Of a stretch of 64,000 nucleotides of DNA, positions 1 through 13,800 are shown piece after piece. The first letter of the stretch is position 1. Each line of letters starts with the position of its first letter. A program made the translations under genes and the position numbers. Below the pieces are notes generated by a model. That model worked only from the letters and a program-made list of their open reading frames with translations, did no database searches and had not been told where the DNA came from. The DNA lies in contig CAJNYU010002338.1 of the NCBI GenBank assembly GCA_905331475.1, positions 248,001 through 312,000 of the forward strand. Reading direction: 5' to 3'. The DNA comes from Rotaria socialis. Its lineage: Eukaryota; Rotifera; Eurotatoria; Philodinida; Philodinidae.

Positions 1-779
1 GATTTGACGCGCAAACATGAAAAAAAAAGTTTTTTTAACGTGTCGCATAGTTTTTATATGATGAAATAGTGAATATATTATTTATAGAACCGAAGTACTT
101 TAATAGGTGATCAATATTAATAGAGTTATTTTCAAGCCCTGCGATGACAAATGACATCTTCATCTTTTTTTTTAGCCTTTTCTAAATGGAAACGACCGAT
201 AAATCCAAGTATGTTCTTATTTTAATGAAAAACAAATCAAAATTTTCTTCTTTCTTTTAGATTCAATTCCTTCATCAACGAGTTCAAATTTTGATTCATG
301 TTCAATAAAATCTTGTCAGATATCATCATTTCATACACTTTCACGCTAATATTTTCATATTTTCATATGTTCCTTATTTTCTTTTTGTTTTTGTGTGATC
401 AGAACTTCAGATATTTTTGCTTATAAATATATAAATATTAATCAATTACAATAATTGTTTTCTATAGCATAAACACTTTTTTTTCATTCTATTTTATAAA
501 TAATAAAAATCTTAATTTTCTGATAGTGTTTTCAGTTGTACTAATCACAATTAAGTACTTTTTTCTCTATTGTTTCGATTACTGCATATCATAAGGGCAA
601 ACATCATTGATTGTCTTTAGGCGACTACTATGATGAATATAATGATAAACATAAAAAAATAATGTGCTGGTCTTCTTGCGTATAGATAGAAACAACGAAA
701 ACTGAAAGGCATTTTATTCTTCTATCGAACTAAATATTGTTAAAGAACGTTTTTTCTTTCATTTTGACGAAGTAGAGCA

Positions 780-836
780 ATGCATGCATATTCTATGATT
801 TATACATCATCAACCATTCGAACGATCTATCGTTTT
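780..836 (+). CDS. Candidate alternative first exon 1 of the RGS gene
   Basis: ATG at 780 opens a 19-codon reading frame ending exactly at a strong donor (GTAAGT at 837) in phase 0, the phase required by the shared RGS exon at 10432. There is no acceptor-like tract directly upstream, so it fits a first exon. A second in-frame ATG lies at 795. The peptide is short and has no recognisable motif. A phase match alone happens one time in three. Confidence 0.35.
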
Positions 837-1529
837 GTAAGTATTTATTAGTTGAATTTTAATTCATTAAATATTGATCGATTGATTGTAGTTCGATAAA
901 AATTTGATTGAATGTTGCATTAATCTAATGGAAAAAATCATCTCTTGTGTAATCGATTAGACAAAACCAGAAAAGCGACATGTCTTTATGCGTGTTCGGA
1001 ATTATTTGTTGCATCGCCTGAGTAAGAAACAAGGAAGTGAGAAAGAAAGACGTACAAGCTGATAGCAAGGAGTAGCGATTAGGATGATTCCGTTCTGACC
1101 GCCTCACATTCGCATTAATAAAAGGCTTTCCATTCGCGCTAATGCTCTTATGGGTAGTTATTGGTGGTGAAGTCAAGTTTTTTTCTTTTATTCGTCAATA
1201 TGACAGTATGTGTATTTCAGTATAATTATTTTTTTCTTGCCTTCATTTATTCTTCTCTTTTTCTTGTGTTCCTACTTATCTCCTTCCTTGCCTCCGTTTT
1301 TTTTGCTTCTGAGTTACTAGTCATGGTGAGTAATCTAGTAAAAGAGTTAGCTACTTCCATTATTAAATGCATGGGCATAGAATATTTTAATGTTCATGTT
1401 CGTGGTGAAACTCATCGATGCATTTAACACGAGCGCAGGTGCAGTTGGCTTTTATTATTATTAGATAAATATCTAGCAATAGAAGTATCATTTACGAAGT
1501 GATTAACTCAGTAGAAATATATTAAACTC

Positions 1530-1564
1530 ATGGATTTTCAATTAAATACGAAAAATCTTCCCCC

Positions 1565-1598
<34 letters not shown>

Positions 1599-1802
1599 TT
1601 GGCGGCGGCGGCGGCGGCATCATCAACAATGAAACGATCTTTTCACGGAAGAAAGCTTCAATATCAAGAAAAGGTTCTTGAACAATCGATTTTACCTCAG
1701 CAAACAGCAATATTATCACCCACATATTTAACAGCTGATAGGGCTTGGAAAACAGTAGCAACCATTGTTACACACAAACCCGGACATGATCAAAAGAGAC
1801 AG
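1530..1802 (+). CDS. Candidate alternative first exon 2 (91 codons, Pro/Ser/Ala homopolymers)
   Basis: The longest of the candidate first exons. ATG at 1530 is followed by runs of seven Pro, six Ser and six Ala, encoded by near-perfect CCA, TCA and GCG repeats at 1561-1620. A normal-looking coding stretch follows, ending KRQ before GTAGAC at 1803. It is 273 nt, phase 0, compatible with the shared exon at 10432 or the candidate cassette at 2803. The homopolymer block should vary in length between individuals. The antisense ORF over it only mirrors the repeat. Confidence 0.55.
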
Positions 1803-4800
1803 GTAGACAAAATTGGATTCAAGAATTTTTTTCTATTAGAATTCATTTGCTGTTTTTGAAAAGTAAATTATGAATGAAAAAGATAAAGAAAGCTGAGATA
1901 GACATCTCAATGTGTTTTTTTTCTCTGCATCGCAACTTTTTATGAAATTTGAAGGAATATTATAATTAAATCTTTTTAAAGTAAATATACATGATGTGTT
2001 GTCTTGAACCAGTAATCAAATGTATTCGCTAGTAGCTACAGTCTTCATATATAAATAAATATATTTACATCCAACAACCGTAGAGCTTCTTTTGTTCAAT
2101 ATATTCCTAGGAAATTATGGAACAGCTAAATCCTTTCATACGCACAAATAGAAACAGAAGAAGAAGAAAAAAAGAGATAAAAGTAATGATACCAGAAAAC
2201 CGTAGCTGTCATTTACGATTAGTTGTCATTAATTTAATGTTTGCGAACCTTTTCTTATTCATTTAACATTATTTCAATTTTCAAGTATGTTCTGCTAGCA
2301 TGTTATGAAAAAAGCCGAGAACGATGATGAAAAATTGATTAGAGTCTAACCGGTGTTAGTATAGAATAATGCCAATCAGCCTAATGTCAACTTGGGAATT
2401 TGCGTTCATCGTTCAATGACGGAAAAAAAGTAGACGAAGAGGGGATGGGGTGGGTGGGGTCAAGTGAAATTAGAGTAGATACAGACAGCGACAGAGACAA
2501 AGAGCGAACATGTTTCCGTTAGCTTTGATGATGATGGTTGTATAGTTAACAATGATTTGAAGTAGAGAAAAATAATGAGAGAATGAAAAATGTGATAAGA
2601 ATAAAAGAACATACAATAAGTTTGTGTATTACTGGTCTCAATGAAGATTTGTTTAAATATTCAACAAACTAATCATGAATGATATCTCTGTGTTTCTGTC
2701 TCTCTTGTAGTAATTTAGTTCTATAGAAATAAAAATAAATAAATAATAAATCTAAACACCCTCAAGAATTTCCTCAGTTTATTTCTTTAATGTTTCTTTT
2801 AGGAAATGGAATTAAAAAATATTGGCAAAGTGGGTATGGTCAAACGAAAACAATTTCTACAAAAAAGAGATATTAGTCGATCACATGAGGTAATAGCGAT
2901 GATTTTTCTAGTGTTATAAGAGAAGAAAAACGAAAATTTATTGCAAGATATAGTAAAAGGAAAATTAATATGCGTGCGATAACCAACTTGAGGTTTTTCT
3001 TTTTGTTTTTCTTGGAATACGCATTTTATTTTACCGTTGAACATCATCATATCATGATTGTGAATGTTGAACAAATATTTGAAAACAAACCGAACGCAGA
3101 ACAAAGGAAGTAAATGAGAGCGATCTTTTCTTTAAGGTATACTCTTGAATAAAAGGCAAAAAACAGAAGAGCAAAATGATCGATAGCAGAAAGTCAAACT
3201 TATATCAAGTAACAGACGGTTTTGAAATGGTGCGTATCACAAAAGAAAAAAGGAAAGTTGAACTATGAAGATTATAATTATTTCAAAAGTAACTTTCTTT
3301 CTCTTTGTATTGGAAAAAGTAACAATTGACTTTTTTCCTATTATTCTTCTATTATTCACTTTGTAAAATATAGTAACGTCCATTTTTAATTAAATTGCCT
3401 ATCACATTCGATAATATTTCCTGATTTAGCCTATATTAAATCATTCGGTAATGGTATACTTTTAGTTAAGAGAAATAGAGCAACATTTTATTACGGATAC
3501 TATTCTTATAGAGAATCTCGATTTTCAAGCCGACTTTGATGACTTTGTTGAGCGTCGTGTAATAAAAAATTACTTGAGTCTAAATAATTCTTTTCGTGTC
3601 TTAATTAATTTTCTTTTTTATATTTCATTTTACTATATTTTTCCTTTCACAAATTACATATGAACAATCTTGTTATTAAAAAATATTTATTTGTTTAAAA
3701 CTAAAAAATATTAATTTTAACTAATAACATAAAATATATATAAACCGAAAATGTTTGATAATCCACGTCGCATGTCGTTTAGTCTAAGTTGTTATATACG
3801 CCTAAAGGAAAAGCAATAGTAACAATAACAACATTCTTGTGTTGCTCTTCATTACGTGCCATACAATTCTCGTATGTAGAATACGAGTAAAGAATAATCG
3901 GTTTTTTTGGAAAAGAAAAGAAAAGCAGAGAAAATGAAGGCCTTTAGCGATCACCTTGAGATGATAGCTAGTAGTTTTATGTAGAATGATCAAATTAATC
4001 ATATTGAGAAAATACAAAAGACACAATTCCCATCGGCATAGACTGTTGCTTTCAAGAAAAAGATAGATAGGATGCATGCCATTGATTGGACTGTCATCGA
4101 AAAAACAATCGGATAACTTCGTCTATGCTTGAAAAGCTTTAAAAGCATGTTACTAAGCAAATTTACATGCAGAAAAACTTTGAAAAAATTTTAGGCTAGT
4201 TGCCATCATTGTTGTTGTTGTTGTTCTTCTTCTTCTTCTTCTTCTGCTTCTTCGACTTCTTCATTTTCGTCTTATTGTTGCTGTCATTGTCGTCGCAAGA
4301 ACTAAGCTTGATAGATATTTTTCTCGCTAAAACTTATTCCAAGTTAACAAACGGGAAAATTGTGTAGATCTCGTTAATTAAACTGACAACGAGCTAATTC
4401 GAATTGACATTCGATTGGGAATCATTTTTATGTTTTATCGCTCTGTTCCTTGTTGCTCCTTCCGAAAACTATTACCGAAATAGAAGAAAAAATAGATCGA
4501 GTAGAATGACAACGATGAACGTTTCTTGTTGTTGAGTAAACAAAGAGAAGAAACGGATACGTGTCGTTGTCTTTGTTTCATCATGTGCATAAAATATCAT
4601 TTGAGTTAGCAAGCTATCTTCTACACCGGGAAATAGAAAAGGAGACTCAGCGGAATAGGAGAGAAAAAGGAAACAAGTCTTTCATCATCATCATCATCAT
4701 CATCAACCTCCTCCTCATCATCATCATCACCAATGATTATTGTATTCGTTTAAACAGAGGATCATCAGACATACCAGGCGCCCATTTCTCGCTTTCCTTC

Positions 4801-7800
4801 TAGATTCTCTACTCTCTCTCTCTCTCATCTCTCTCTCTTTCTCTCTTTCGGTGTCCCCTTAGACAAGCACGCATCATTATGTTTCTTTCTTGAAGCGATG
4901 ACACCGAATAAATCTTTCTTTTCTAAATAGAACAGCTATCTTTTTCTCTATTTCTCGTCTTCTGCTTATCTTCATGTACTTACGAGCTAGAAGGTAGCCG
5001 GAAACAATCAAGACGATGATAAACGCTAAGGCAGCGGAAGCATATATATACATGTTTAATTCTTAACTTTTTCTTTGATTCATTCATTTTACACTTGTTT
5101 TCATCGTTCTTTTTTATTTGGTCACTTATTCTTCTTTATCCATTATGTCTTCAATTCATTCGAATAACACGTCTAACTCGTTACTGATTCCTTCGATAAC
5201 AGCTAATCATCATTTATTTGATGCTGATCCTCGTCGTTTGTCAATAACCAATACAGCTAATACGACTAGTACTGGTGTTGCTATACATCAGCGTCGAACA
5301 TCGATCATCAATTATTATCAACGCCGAAATTCTCAATTACGTAAATCGAGTTTTACTACTTCAACACTGGTATGTGACAAAATCTAATTAGTAAATCCGT
5401 TGGATATCGACATACAAAGAATATTAAGGAAAAAAGCTAGAGAAAGATAATATATCTTAGACACATGTTTTACCGAATAGATGATGGTGATGATGATGAA
5501 ATTATAAGAGGAAAAGATTTTATTTTATAGATGAATTTATCTTATGTCAAAACTGTTAGGTATAGAATTTATTTTATCGTGACGTTAATTGAATATTTTT
5601 ATGAATTCTGATTTATGAAAAAGAAAAACAAGGTATCTATCAATGCCATTTTATTATTATACTCTTTCCACTCTTATTTTATCCATTGAAATATATGTAG
5701 AATTGTTTTTTTTTCTTTTTCTTTTTGAGTGACGACAGATGTTGAATGTGTTGAGACCAATGCAACTAAAAGCCTTTCTTTAACAAGGCAAAACACTTGG
5801 AAATTATCCTAAATAACGACTACAAATACATAGAAAGATCAAGTCGAGCCCATCAGTAACAGTTAACTAACATTGATGATGGATTGCTTTAAACGCCTTG
5901 AGAGAAAGAGATGAGTGCATGTAAATGATCGTTATTATTATCTTAAGATGTCAATCCAAATTCGTCATATCGTCACCCTTCCTACGTCCGTATCGTTTGA
6001 AATAGAGTAGACATTAGCGATGTGTCTCATAGGATGCTCGTGAATATGTGTGAACATAAGTAATTCAATATGTCGTATTTATTATTATGATTAAAAGAAA
6101 ATAATTAATCTTATTGCAATTCTTATAGATATGTTTTTTTTAATATTTGAATGCTACGATCATAAATAAGTAGTTTATTTTGTTTTACTCGAAGAAAAAT
6201 ATATAGAAATTGTATATAATAAGTAGCTATAACTTTACCGTTCATGAAAAGAAATTATTTATTTAGTAGAATCTATGAAATAAAACCTCGAAGGCAATGC
6301 ATATACAATTTATCATCATACTAATTTGGTTTCTTATTACTTCCATCCATCTAGATGACACATGAATAGGCGAAAAGGTCATTGAAATTGCTATACTAAA
6401 TTTTGTTCTTTCTTTTTTTCCTTAGCAAGTTCTACGAATGAAACCAAATAATTTGTTATTTTTTTTTGTGCCAAAAGAGAAAAAAACAATTTTCAGTAAC
6501 AAGAAACTAATGAGTCTAATGGAATAATCATCGATGAAAAAGATTTTCTTACTTATGACATTGCGTGTTTATTAAAGCCTAGCTTTAAAAAAAATATCTG
6601 AAGCCCATCGAACTGCAATGATAATCGGTTTTTTAGAAGAAAAAAACTGTCATATTATGTTGATAGAAGATTACTTGATAAATTTTGCTTCGTGATGTAA
6701 AGGTTATTTATGCAGTCTATGAAGTATTAGAATGGAATGGTTAATGAGAAAATTCCATAAGTTACTTATGAGATAATATTGAAGTTACAAATAATGCATT
6801 TATGAAGCTGGTTCTTGAAAGAGATTAACGTGATTGTTGGATTTTATTTTATATTGATTGGTTGACTTTTATTTTCTAACAATATTTATGTATATATCTT
6901 TGACAAGATGATAATAGAGCAAAATGAAAAACAATATTATTTTCTTGATTCATTTGTCGGAAACAGTACTAATTGTTTGTTTTTATCGTCATGGCACTAT
7001 GCAGTTAATATCACGCTTTCGAATGCATTATTTGTTCGTCATTCCGCATCTAATTCTATTTGAATGAATGCGCACGAAAATCAAATAGTGTTTAATAATG
7101 AGATGAGACTTCAGTAATATATATAGTTTGCACGGTAGGCGTCGCCATTCAGCTTCATATCAACCAGAGAAAAAATAGAATTTTCCTATACTCCTTATAG
7201 ACGGAATGAAATGTGGTGATTTGACTGTCTAGTTTTGTTGTGTAGTCTTCCCTTTTCTTTTGTAATAGAATTAGAATTAATGAGACCTTCGCTGATTTTT
7301 ACATCTCTATTGCACACGACATTTCCAACTATATTTGTCGATGTTTGTCGTCATTCGACATCAACAATGAACACAATATGATTATAAAATATGCGCGTAT
7401 AAACATGCACAAGTTACATTGCATGAGTACTGACTTTTAAACACAAAACAAAATCATTCGAGAGAATTTTCTATTATTAATCGATTCGAAATTTCTTGTC
7501 AAATTCGTCACTAACAACAATGAAAACATTGGATGAACTTATGATTGAATGTTGTCGAACGAATCATCATATCTCTTGTTATTCACCACTACTTAGCCAT
7601 AAGACTCAGGTTAGAATATACAATATTTTTCATTTTATTTTTGTAGTAAGATGATTTCCATCAAGTATAATATATCTTTTTTTTATATCTCTAACAAAGA
7701 GAAAAAGATTTTCCTACTGATATATCTACAAGAACTTCTTCTTTTCATGGTCTTCAATACGATCAATGATCGTACACTACTGATAAAAGTATGCTGGAGA

Positions 7801-10800
7801 AGAGGTTGTTTATAAAAATTTCCGAGCTGATGTTCATCATGATAAAATATTTTGCTTGATTAACTTTTAACTTTTTTTTATCTTGTCTACTGTTTTATAT
7901 GGAATAAATGATTTTGATCATTTTCTTCTTCGTCGTCAGTATTGTTTCACACTTGAATAATAATAAATGAGAGACATTTTGTGATTCTATTAGATGCTCT
8001 TGACAAGATTTTCTCTCATTTGAATGATATAGCGAAACAAAAAGAAATGCAAAACTATCATTAGTTCTTCTTACTTGCCATACGACGATACGTTAGTCTC
8101 TATTGTCTATTATAAGAATGTTAACTCGAAAGAAAAAGAATGTACAATTCTATGATAGTAGTAATCAACTCTATATCTCGAATTTCATTGGACTACAACG
8201 AACGCAAAGAACACAGGTATTCCATTTTTTTATAATTCTAATTTTTAGTATGATGTGTATTTAATTCATTAATAATTAAGATGTGCAGAAAGAATAACGA
8301 AGTTTAAGATTACTTATAAATTTATGTCAAAGAATTGTTGATGTGATCGAACTATTCTTTTTTTATTTATTTATTTTTGTATGCAAAAGAGTAATAGTTC
8401 ATTAAAGATTAACAATAGTCATTCAATAAGATTTTATAGCCTTTTCTAGGGCTCAATAACTTGTCAATAATCGAGGGAGTGTGTTATTGTTTTCATCTAT
8501 ACCAGTTCGAAATCCATATACTACTAAGCATCAAATCATTCTATATTGATCTTTTCCGGCACATTGCACGCAATTTATTTTTTTCTCTTCATTTAAAATT
8601 ATGGTTGATATACTGACTTTTCTGTATTAAATACTTGGTTATATTCGAATAGTCAAGCAATTTTTTTATTTTTCTGATCAAAAGAAGAAGAAGAAGGAAA
8701 GAAACCTTGTCTCATAGTGTATCTAATAGCAGTGATCAATTGGAAGAACGAGTCAACTGTTGTGTTAGTGTTGCGACTTTTTCCTGTTGCTTTGCTGTTT
8801 TCCTGCTCATTCACTATTGCCAATCTTTGATTTCATACGTCCTTTCGAGCATTGAACCCATTTGTATGGACTATTGAGGAAGCGAGATTTGTGTGCATCG
8901 ACGCGATGAAAAAATATTTCTGTCATAGGACTAACAAAAGGCAATGGAATCGGAGAAGGAGAAGAAGAAGAAGAGAGAAGGAAAGGGCCATTGTCTTGGG
9001 ATTTCATGCTACTGAGCTTTTAAAGATTATAAGAACAAGAAACTTTGTTAGTCAAAAGCATAGTAAAGAATCGAATATGGAATTACTTTCTTTCTTCTTT
9101 TTCTTTCTCTTTTACACTCACATACAACAATCAATCAATAGTAACATTACTACAACAACGAAAATACAACAACCATTGAAGAATATTTTGTTTTAAACAT
9201 ATTTATTTCATATTCGGAAAAACATTATGCGCAATAGTAATATAAGTGCGAATCATCGTCTCTACATACGAAATTTTCTTAATGACTTTCGTCGTCAGTC
9301 GAGTGTTAATGAATATAAACTTCCAAATGCATTGGTATGTTACACGTAAACTGATATTTTAAATTTTCTTTTTCTCTTTTGTCTCTCTCTCTCGAAAATC
9401 TCAAAAATGAATATATAATCAATGAATCTTTTAATTATTAAGTAAATCGTTTTACATTGAAATAAGAAACTGATATAATACGTCAATGACCACTTTTTTT
9501 CTCTGAAATATTCTTCTTGTCAAAAAATAACTAGTGTGATATATCTTGTAAATTGTTTTTCCCTTATGCACAAGTTATTAGATTTATGCCAAACAGATTA
9601 TTTTGTTGTTGAAATATCGAGCTTATGATTGGAAATTAGCGAGAAAAAACAAATAAACTATTTTGGAAAAGTAATAATGATGATGGAATCAACTTGTAAC
9701 GCTTAATAATAAGTAGTTGTTAACAAGATAAGCATCAAGAAAAAGAAAAATAGTCAATCAATTTGAATGAGAACAAGTCACACTTTGCTTGATATTATTA
9801 AAAAGAAAGTAAAGAAACAAAGTAATGATACTTTTTTGTTGTTATCATTTTTTAGTTTATACTATTTCTTTTTTTGTGTCTGTTTTCCCTCGTTTTTAGA
9901 ACAGATCGAACGGGTAAGCGAGGTGAAATCTTGAGAGCTATATTTATCTATTTCGATGTATGGACATGTCAAACAGAGGGAAGAACTAGGAGTGACATAC
10001 TTAGACAGCCGTTATCCTCTCGCTCTGTTTTCTTTTACATTGATGCATTTTTTTACACTCCTATGACAGAAAAGGCACAACGACTATTAATTCTTAATAA
10101 GAATAATATTTATCACTGCTGCAAGTTACATTTTCGGGAAAATGTCGTCAAGTCAAAAATCAATGAAAATCGAAAGAGAGAGAAACCATTAAAAAAACAC
10201 TGCAACGTTAAAACAAAAGAAAACCCTACACATTTGTCCTTCTATTGTCATATTTAATATTCCAAGTTTTTTCTTTTCTCATACAAGACATTCTTATCTG
10301 ATGATATGAATTAGTGATCATGTCATCAGAGATAACGTTGAGTCATATAAGACAAAAATTTGTTAAGACTAAGGTATATAAAATAAGAAGATGAACATGA
10401 GATTTTTTGTTTCTAAAAATTTATATTTTAGTCATTGGCAGTTACCGATGAGGAAACAGCAGATTTATCAGCAACACGTTTATCTATATCAAATTCTTTA
10501 ACAAGCGTTCATAAACAATGTGAAGATGATGATAACGAAGAATCAAACAAATTATTAGATATTGGGCGTGTTGCTTTATGGGCTGTTGGTTTTGAAAAAT
10601 TGCTCAATGATGAAATGGGCTTACATGTATTTACCGAATTTCTAAAAAAAGAATTTAGTCAAGAAAATATTCAATTTTGGATTGAATGTGAAAAATTGAA
10701 AAAATTGTCAGATCCAGACGAAGTTTGTTATGATAAATTTTTTTATTTACGATATGAATAGATAATAATGCTTTTTAGATTCGCCAAAAAGCTAGTTCTA

Positions 10801-13800
10801 TTTGGTCAACATACTTACAGGATACAGATGATGGTTCATGTCGAATTAATATTGATAGTCGAACACGACATGAATGTCAACAGTCGTTATTAAATAAACC
10901 GCATGCTAATATATTTGAAAAGGCTCAATCTCAGATATTTCAATTAATGAAACTTGATTCATATACGAGATTTCTAAAATCAAATATGTATAAAGAGTGT
11001 ATTATGAGTGAAATGGAAGGAAAATCAATACCATATACAGCCAAATCGCAGCAATCATCAGTCAATAATGAAGAACGTCCAAAAATAATTGATTCTCTTG
11101 TATGAAAAGCATAACACACAACGCAAACAAAAAATGATTGAGAATGTTTCTTTTTTATTAATTTTTTCATCATTCATAGGCTAAATTGAAGGAAGAAGAT
11201 AAAAAGGATAAAAAACGCAGTCCACTTTTACCTTGGACGAAAGGTACCATAAATGTTTCTATGTAATATTTGACTTTTTTGTTTTATTTTTGTATCTAGC
11301 ATTAATTAAATGGAAACGCCTATCAGGTTAGCTATTGTGTTTGCTTATGTAATCAGTTGTTGTATACATTATTTTGTTTTATTTAGCTGCGCCAGAGACA
11401 AGCAAGTCTTTTTATTTTTGATGTTTTTGCATCTATATATATATATATATATACATACATAGAAAACGAGCTTGTCTAGTTAATAACCTTGTCAACCCAA
11501 AAAATAAATGTATTTTCTGTTTTCTTCATCTACTCGTGAAAACTCGAAAGATGTCGAGTAACGAATAGATAGAGAAAATATTAGTAATCATACACATTAA
11601 CACGTACCGTTGCTATTGCTATTGCTGCTACTAAAAGTTATTTCATGTGTTGATAGCTTCATGTTAGTTGCTGATGCTCTGCATGTGAATTAAAATACGA
11701 AAATGGCACCAATAACTGATTGGTTTGATCTAATCTGCCGTTAAAACATATATTCATATGAATTATGCATTTGCAATACATACAATAAAAGAGCATGCCA
11801 CTGTTCAGTACTGTCGTTAATGCACCATAAATATTTCATTGCACATCATATATTCTTCGTTGATAAATATTAATTTCATTGTTGTGCTATATATGTATAT
11901 GACGAAAGTGAAAATTAATATTGATTGATATTCTTGCACCCATAATGTAGAACCTTGTTTTTCTTTAATTCTCAATCACACATATACCCATATATATATA
12001 TATATATAATCTAGTTAAAATAAAGTTCTGCCGATATAGATGCCTCTCTTCGTTGCAGTGTCAACCTCGGCGAGTAACGCGCTCAACGAAGATTCCAGTG
12101 ACGATTAGTGTATTTGATTAATTTTTGTACTTTAATCAGGTAGATAGTAAATATTTTCTAAAATAGAAATAAAAAAGAAAATTTATCGAATTCTTTTTCT
12201 TTTTTAATTCAAAACAAATTTCCTATTTTTCGAATATTTAAATTTAGTGAAACGTGATACACCCTCATCATCATCGTCTAATTTTCATCATCATCAAAGT
12301 ATAAATGCTAGTACAAACACAGTATCATATGAAAATTATAGTTCACTATTAACAAGTAAATCCACATCGGCAGAATTAACACCATTATCAAATACATATA
12401 AGATATCAGCTGTATTATCATCACTATCACCAATTTACCTTCACAGTCCAACATCATCCCCATTGACAACAGTCGGAAATGTACATAAAATCAATAAATA
12501 TTCTTCTAATATTAATCAACAAGATTCATCATTGTTTAATGTTGCTTCACGTGTCGATACACATCAAGATTGTATAGAAAAAAAATTAATAACTGTTAGT
12601 TTATTGATTGATGTTTAATCATTGAAAAAAGGACAGATGAGAATTTCATTTTTTTTTGTCATAGGAAAATCCTCTAATATCATCGACAGATTCATCTCGC
12701 TTTTGTCGTTTCATATTTCCGGATTCCACATCAGCAGTTATTTTGGCATATAATTCTACTAATCCCATTCAAAAAGCGATTAGTCGTTTGTTTGCTAAAC
12801 GTGGGCTTACATGGTATCGAACTGAATTATATTCTGTTGACCAGGTAAATACTATTTATTAATATAGTTTGATAATATAAATAAATTGGTGTTATTAATT
12901 ATGTGAATACAATCTAATGCTTTTCTTTCGAGACACAAAGCATATCAAACATTCCGTTTGAATGAACAGGATTTACTGTTTTTGGTCTCAGTCCTTGTTT
13001 TTTTACCCTGTTGTGCGCATCATTTCCTTAGAAGTAAATTTTCTTTCGTTTTCATTTTGCATAGTATTAATTAAATGCAACATATAATTAGCTTTATCAG
13101 ATTGTTTCTGACATTTATTATTGCTAAATATTGACAAGAAATATATATTATTAAAAAAGAAATTTATCCAATTGTGCGACAGTTACAAAATGATTTCAAA
13201 ATTTATTTATTTTTTAATCATACGAACTAGTCTACTACGGTTTTTCCGGAGAGATCTTTTGATGAAAAGAAAGTGACAATTTCAATGATTTAATCTGTCT
13301 GTTCTCTATCTACATTAATAAATTTTCTAATCGCACATTTGAACATGATTACATCTCTCCTATAAATTTACCTCAAACTGAAGTAATCATGAATGTCAGT
13401 ATAGAACCATTATTAATGTAGTTACCATAGAGAATAAACTATGAGGCATGTATGATTCAGAACCATACATCGCCGTGTCCTGGTAAATCCCGAGGGGGCG
13501 TCCTTTGCAAATAATATTTTCGCTGGAATACTGACAAGCGCTGCAATGTATCTTTAGAGCAGAAGAAGAAATACTGTTTCGAAACAGTAAATGATTATAG
13601 ATAGGCACTTATTTTTTGAAACTTATTCAATATAATACAAATTCAGTTTTCATGCTTATTATTGTTAAAACTATACAAATGATTTCTTGAAATAAAGAAC
13701 AATCATTTCTTCACAACTCATCTAGTTTTACAATTGATGTTGTTTTGATTACTTGCGTTTTGAACTATCTTGAAATGGCATTTTTCATTTAGAAGGAAAG

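Noticed and set aside
8852-9196. 114-codon ORF rich in Arg
   Set aside because: Driven by an AGAAGA-rich tract, with no splice context; the opposite-strand ORF is equally long.
9874-10257. 127-codon plus-strand ORF ahead of the RGS shared exons
   Set aside because: No ATG at a sensible place, no recognisable motif and no fitting splice phase; probably non-coding.
11387-11407. Possible micro-exon after the RGS linker (CTGCGCCAGAGACAAGCAA)
   Set aside because: Its phase leads directly to stops in either following exon, so it is unlikely to be part of the main transcript.
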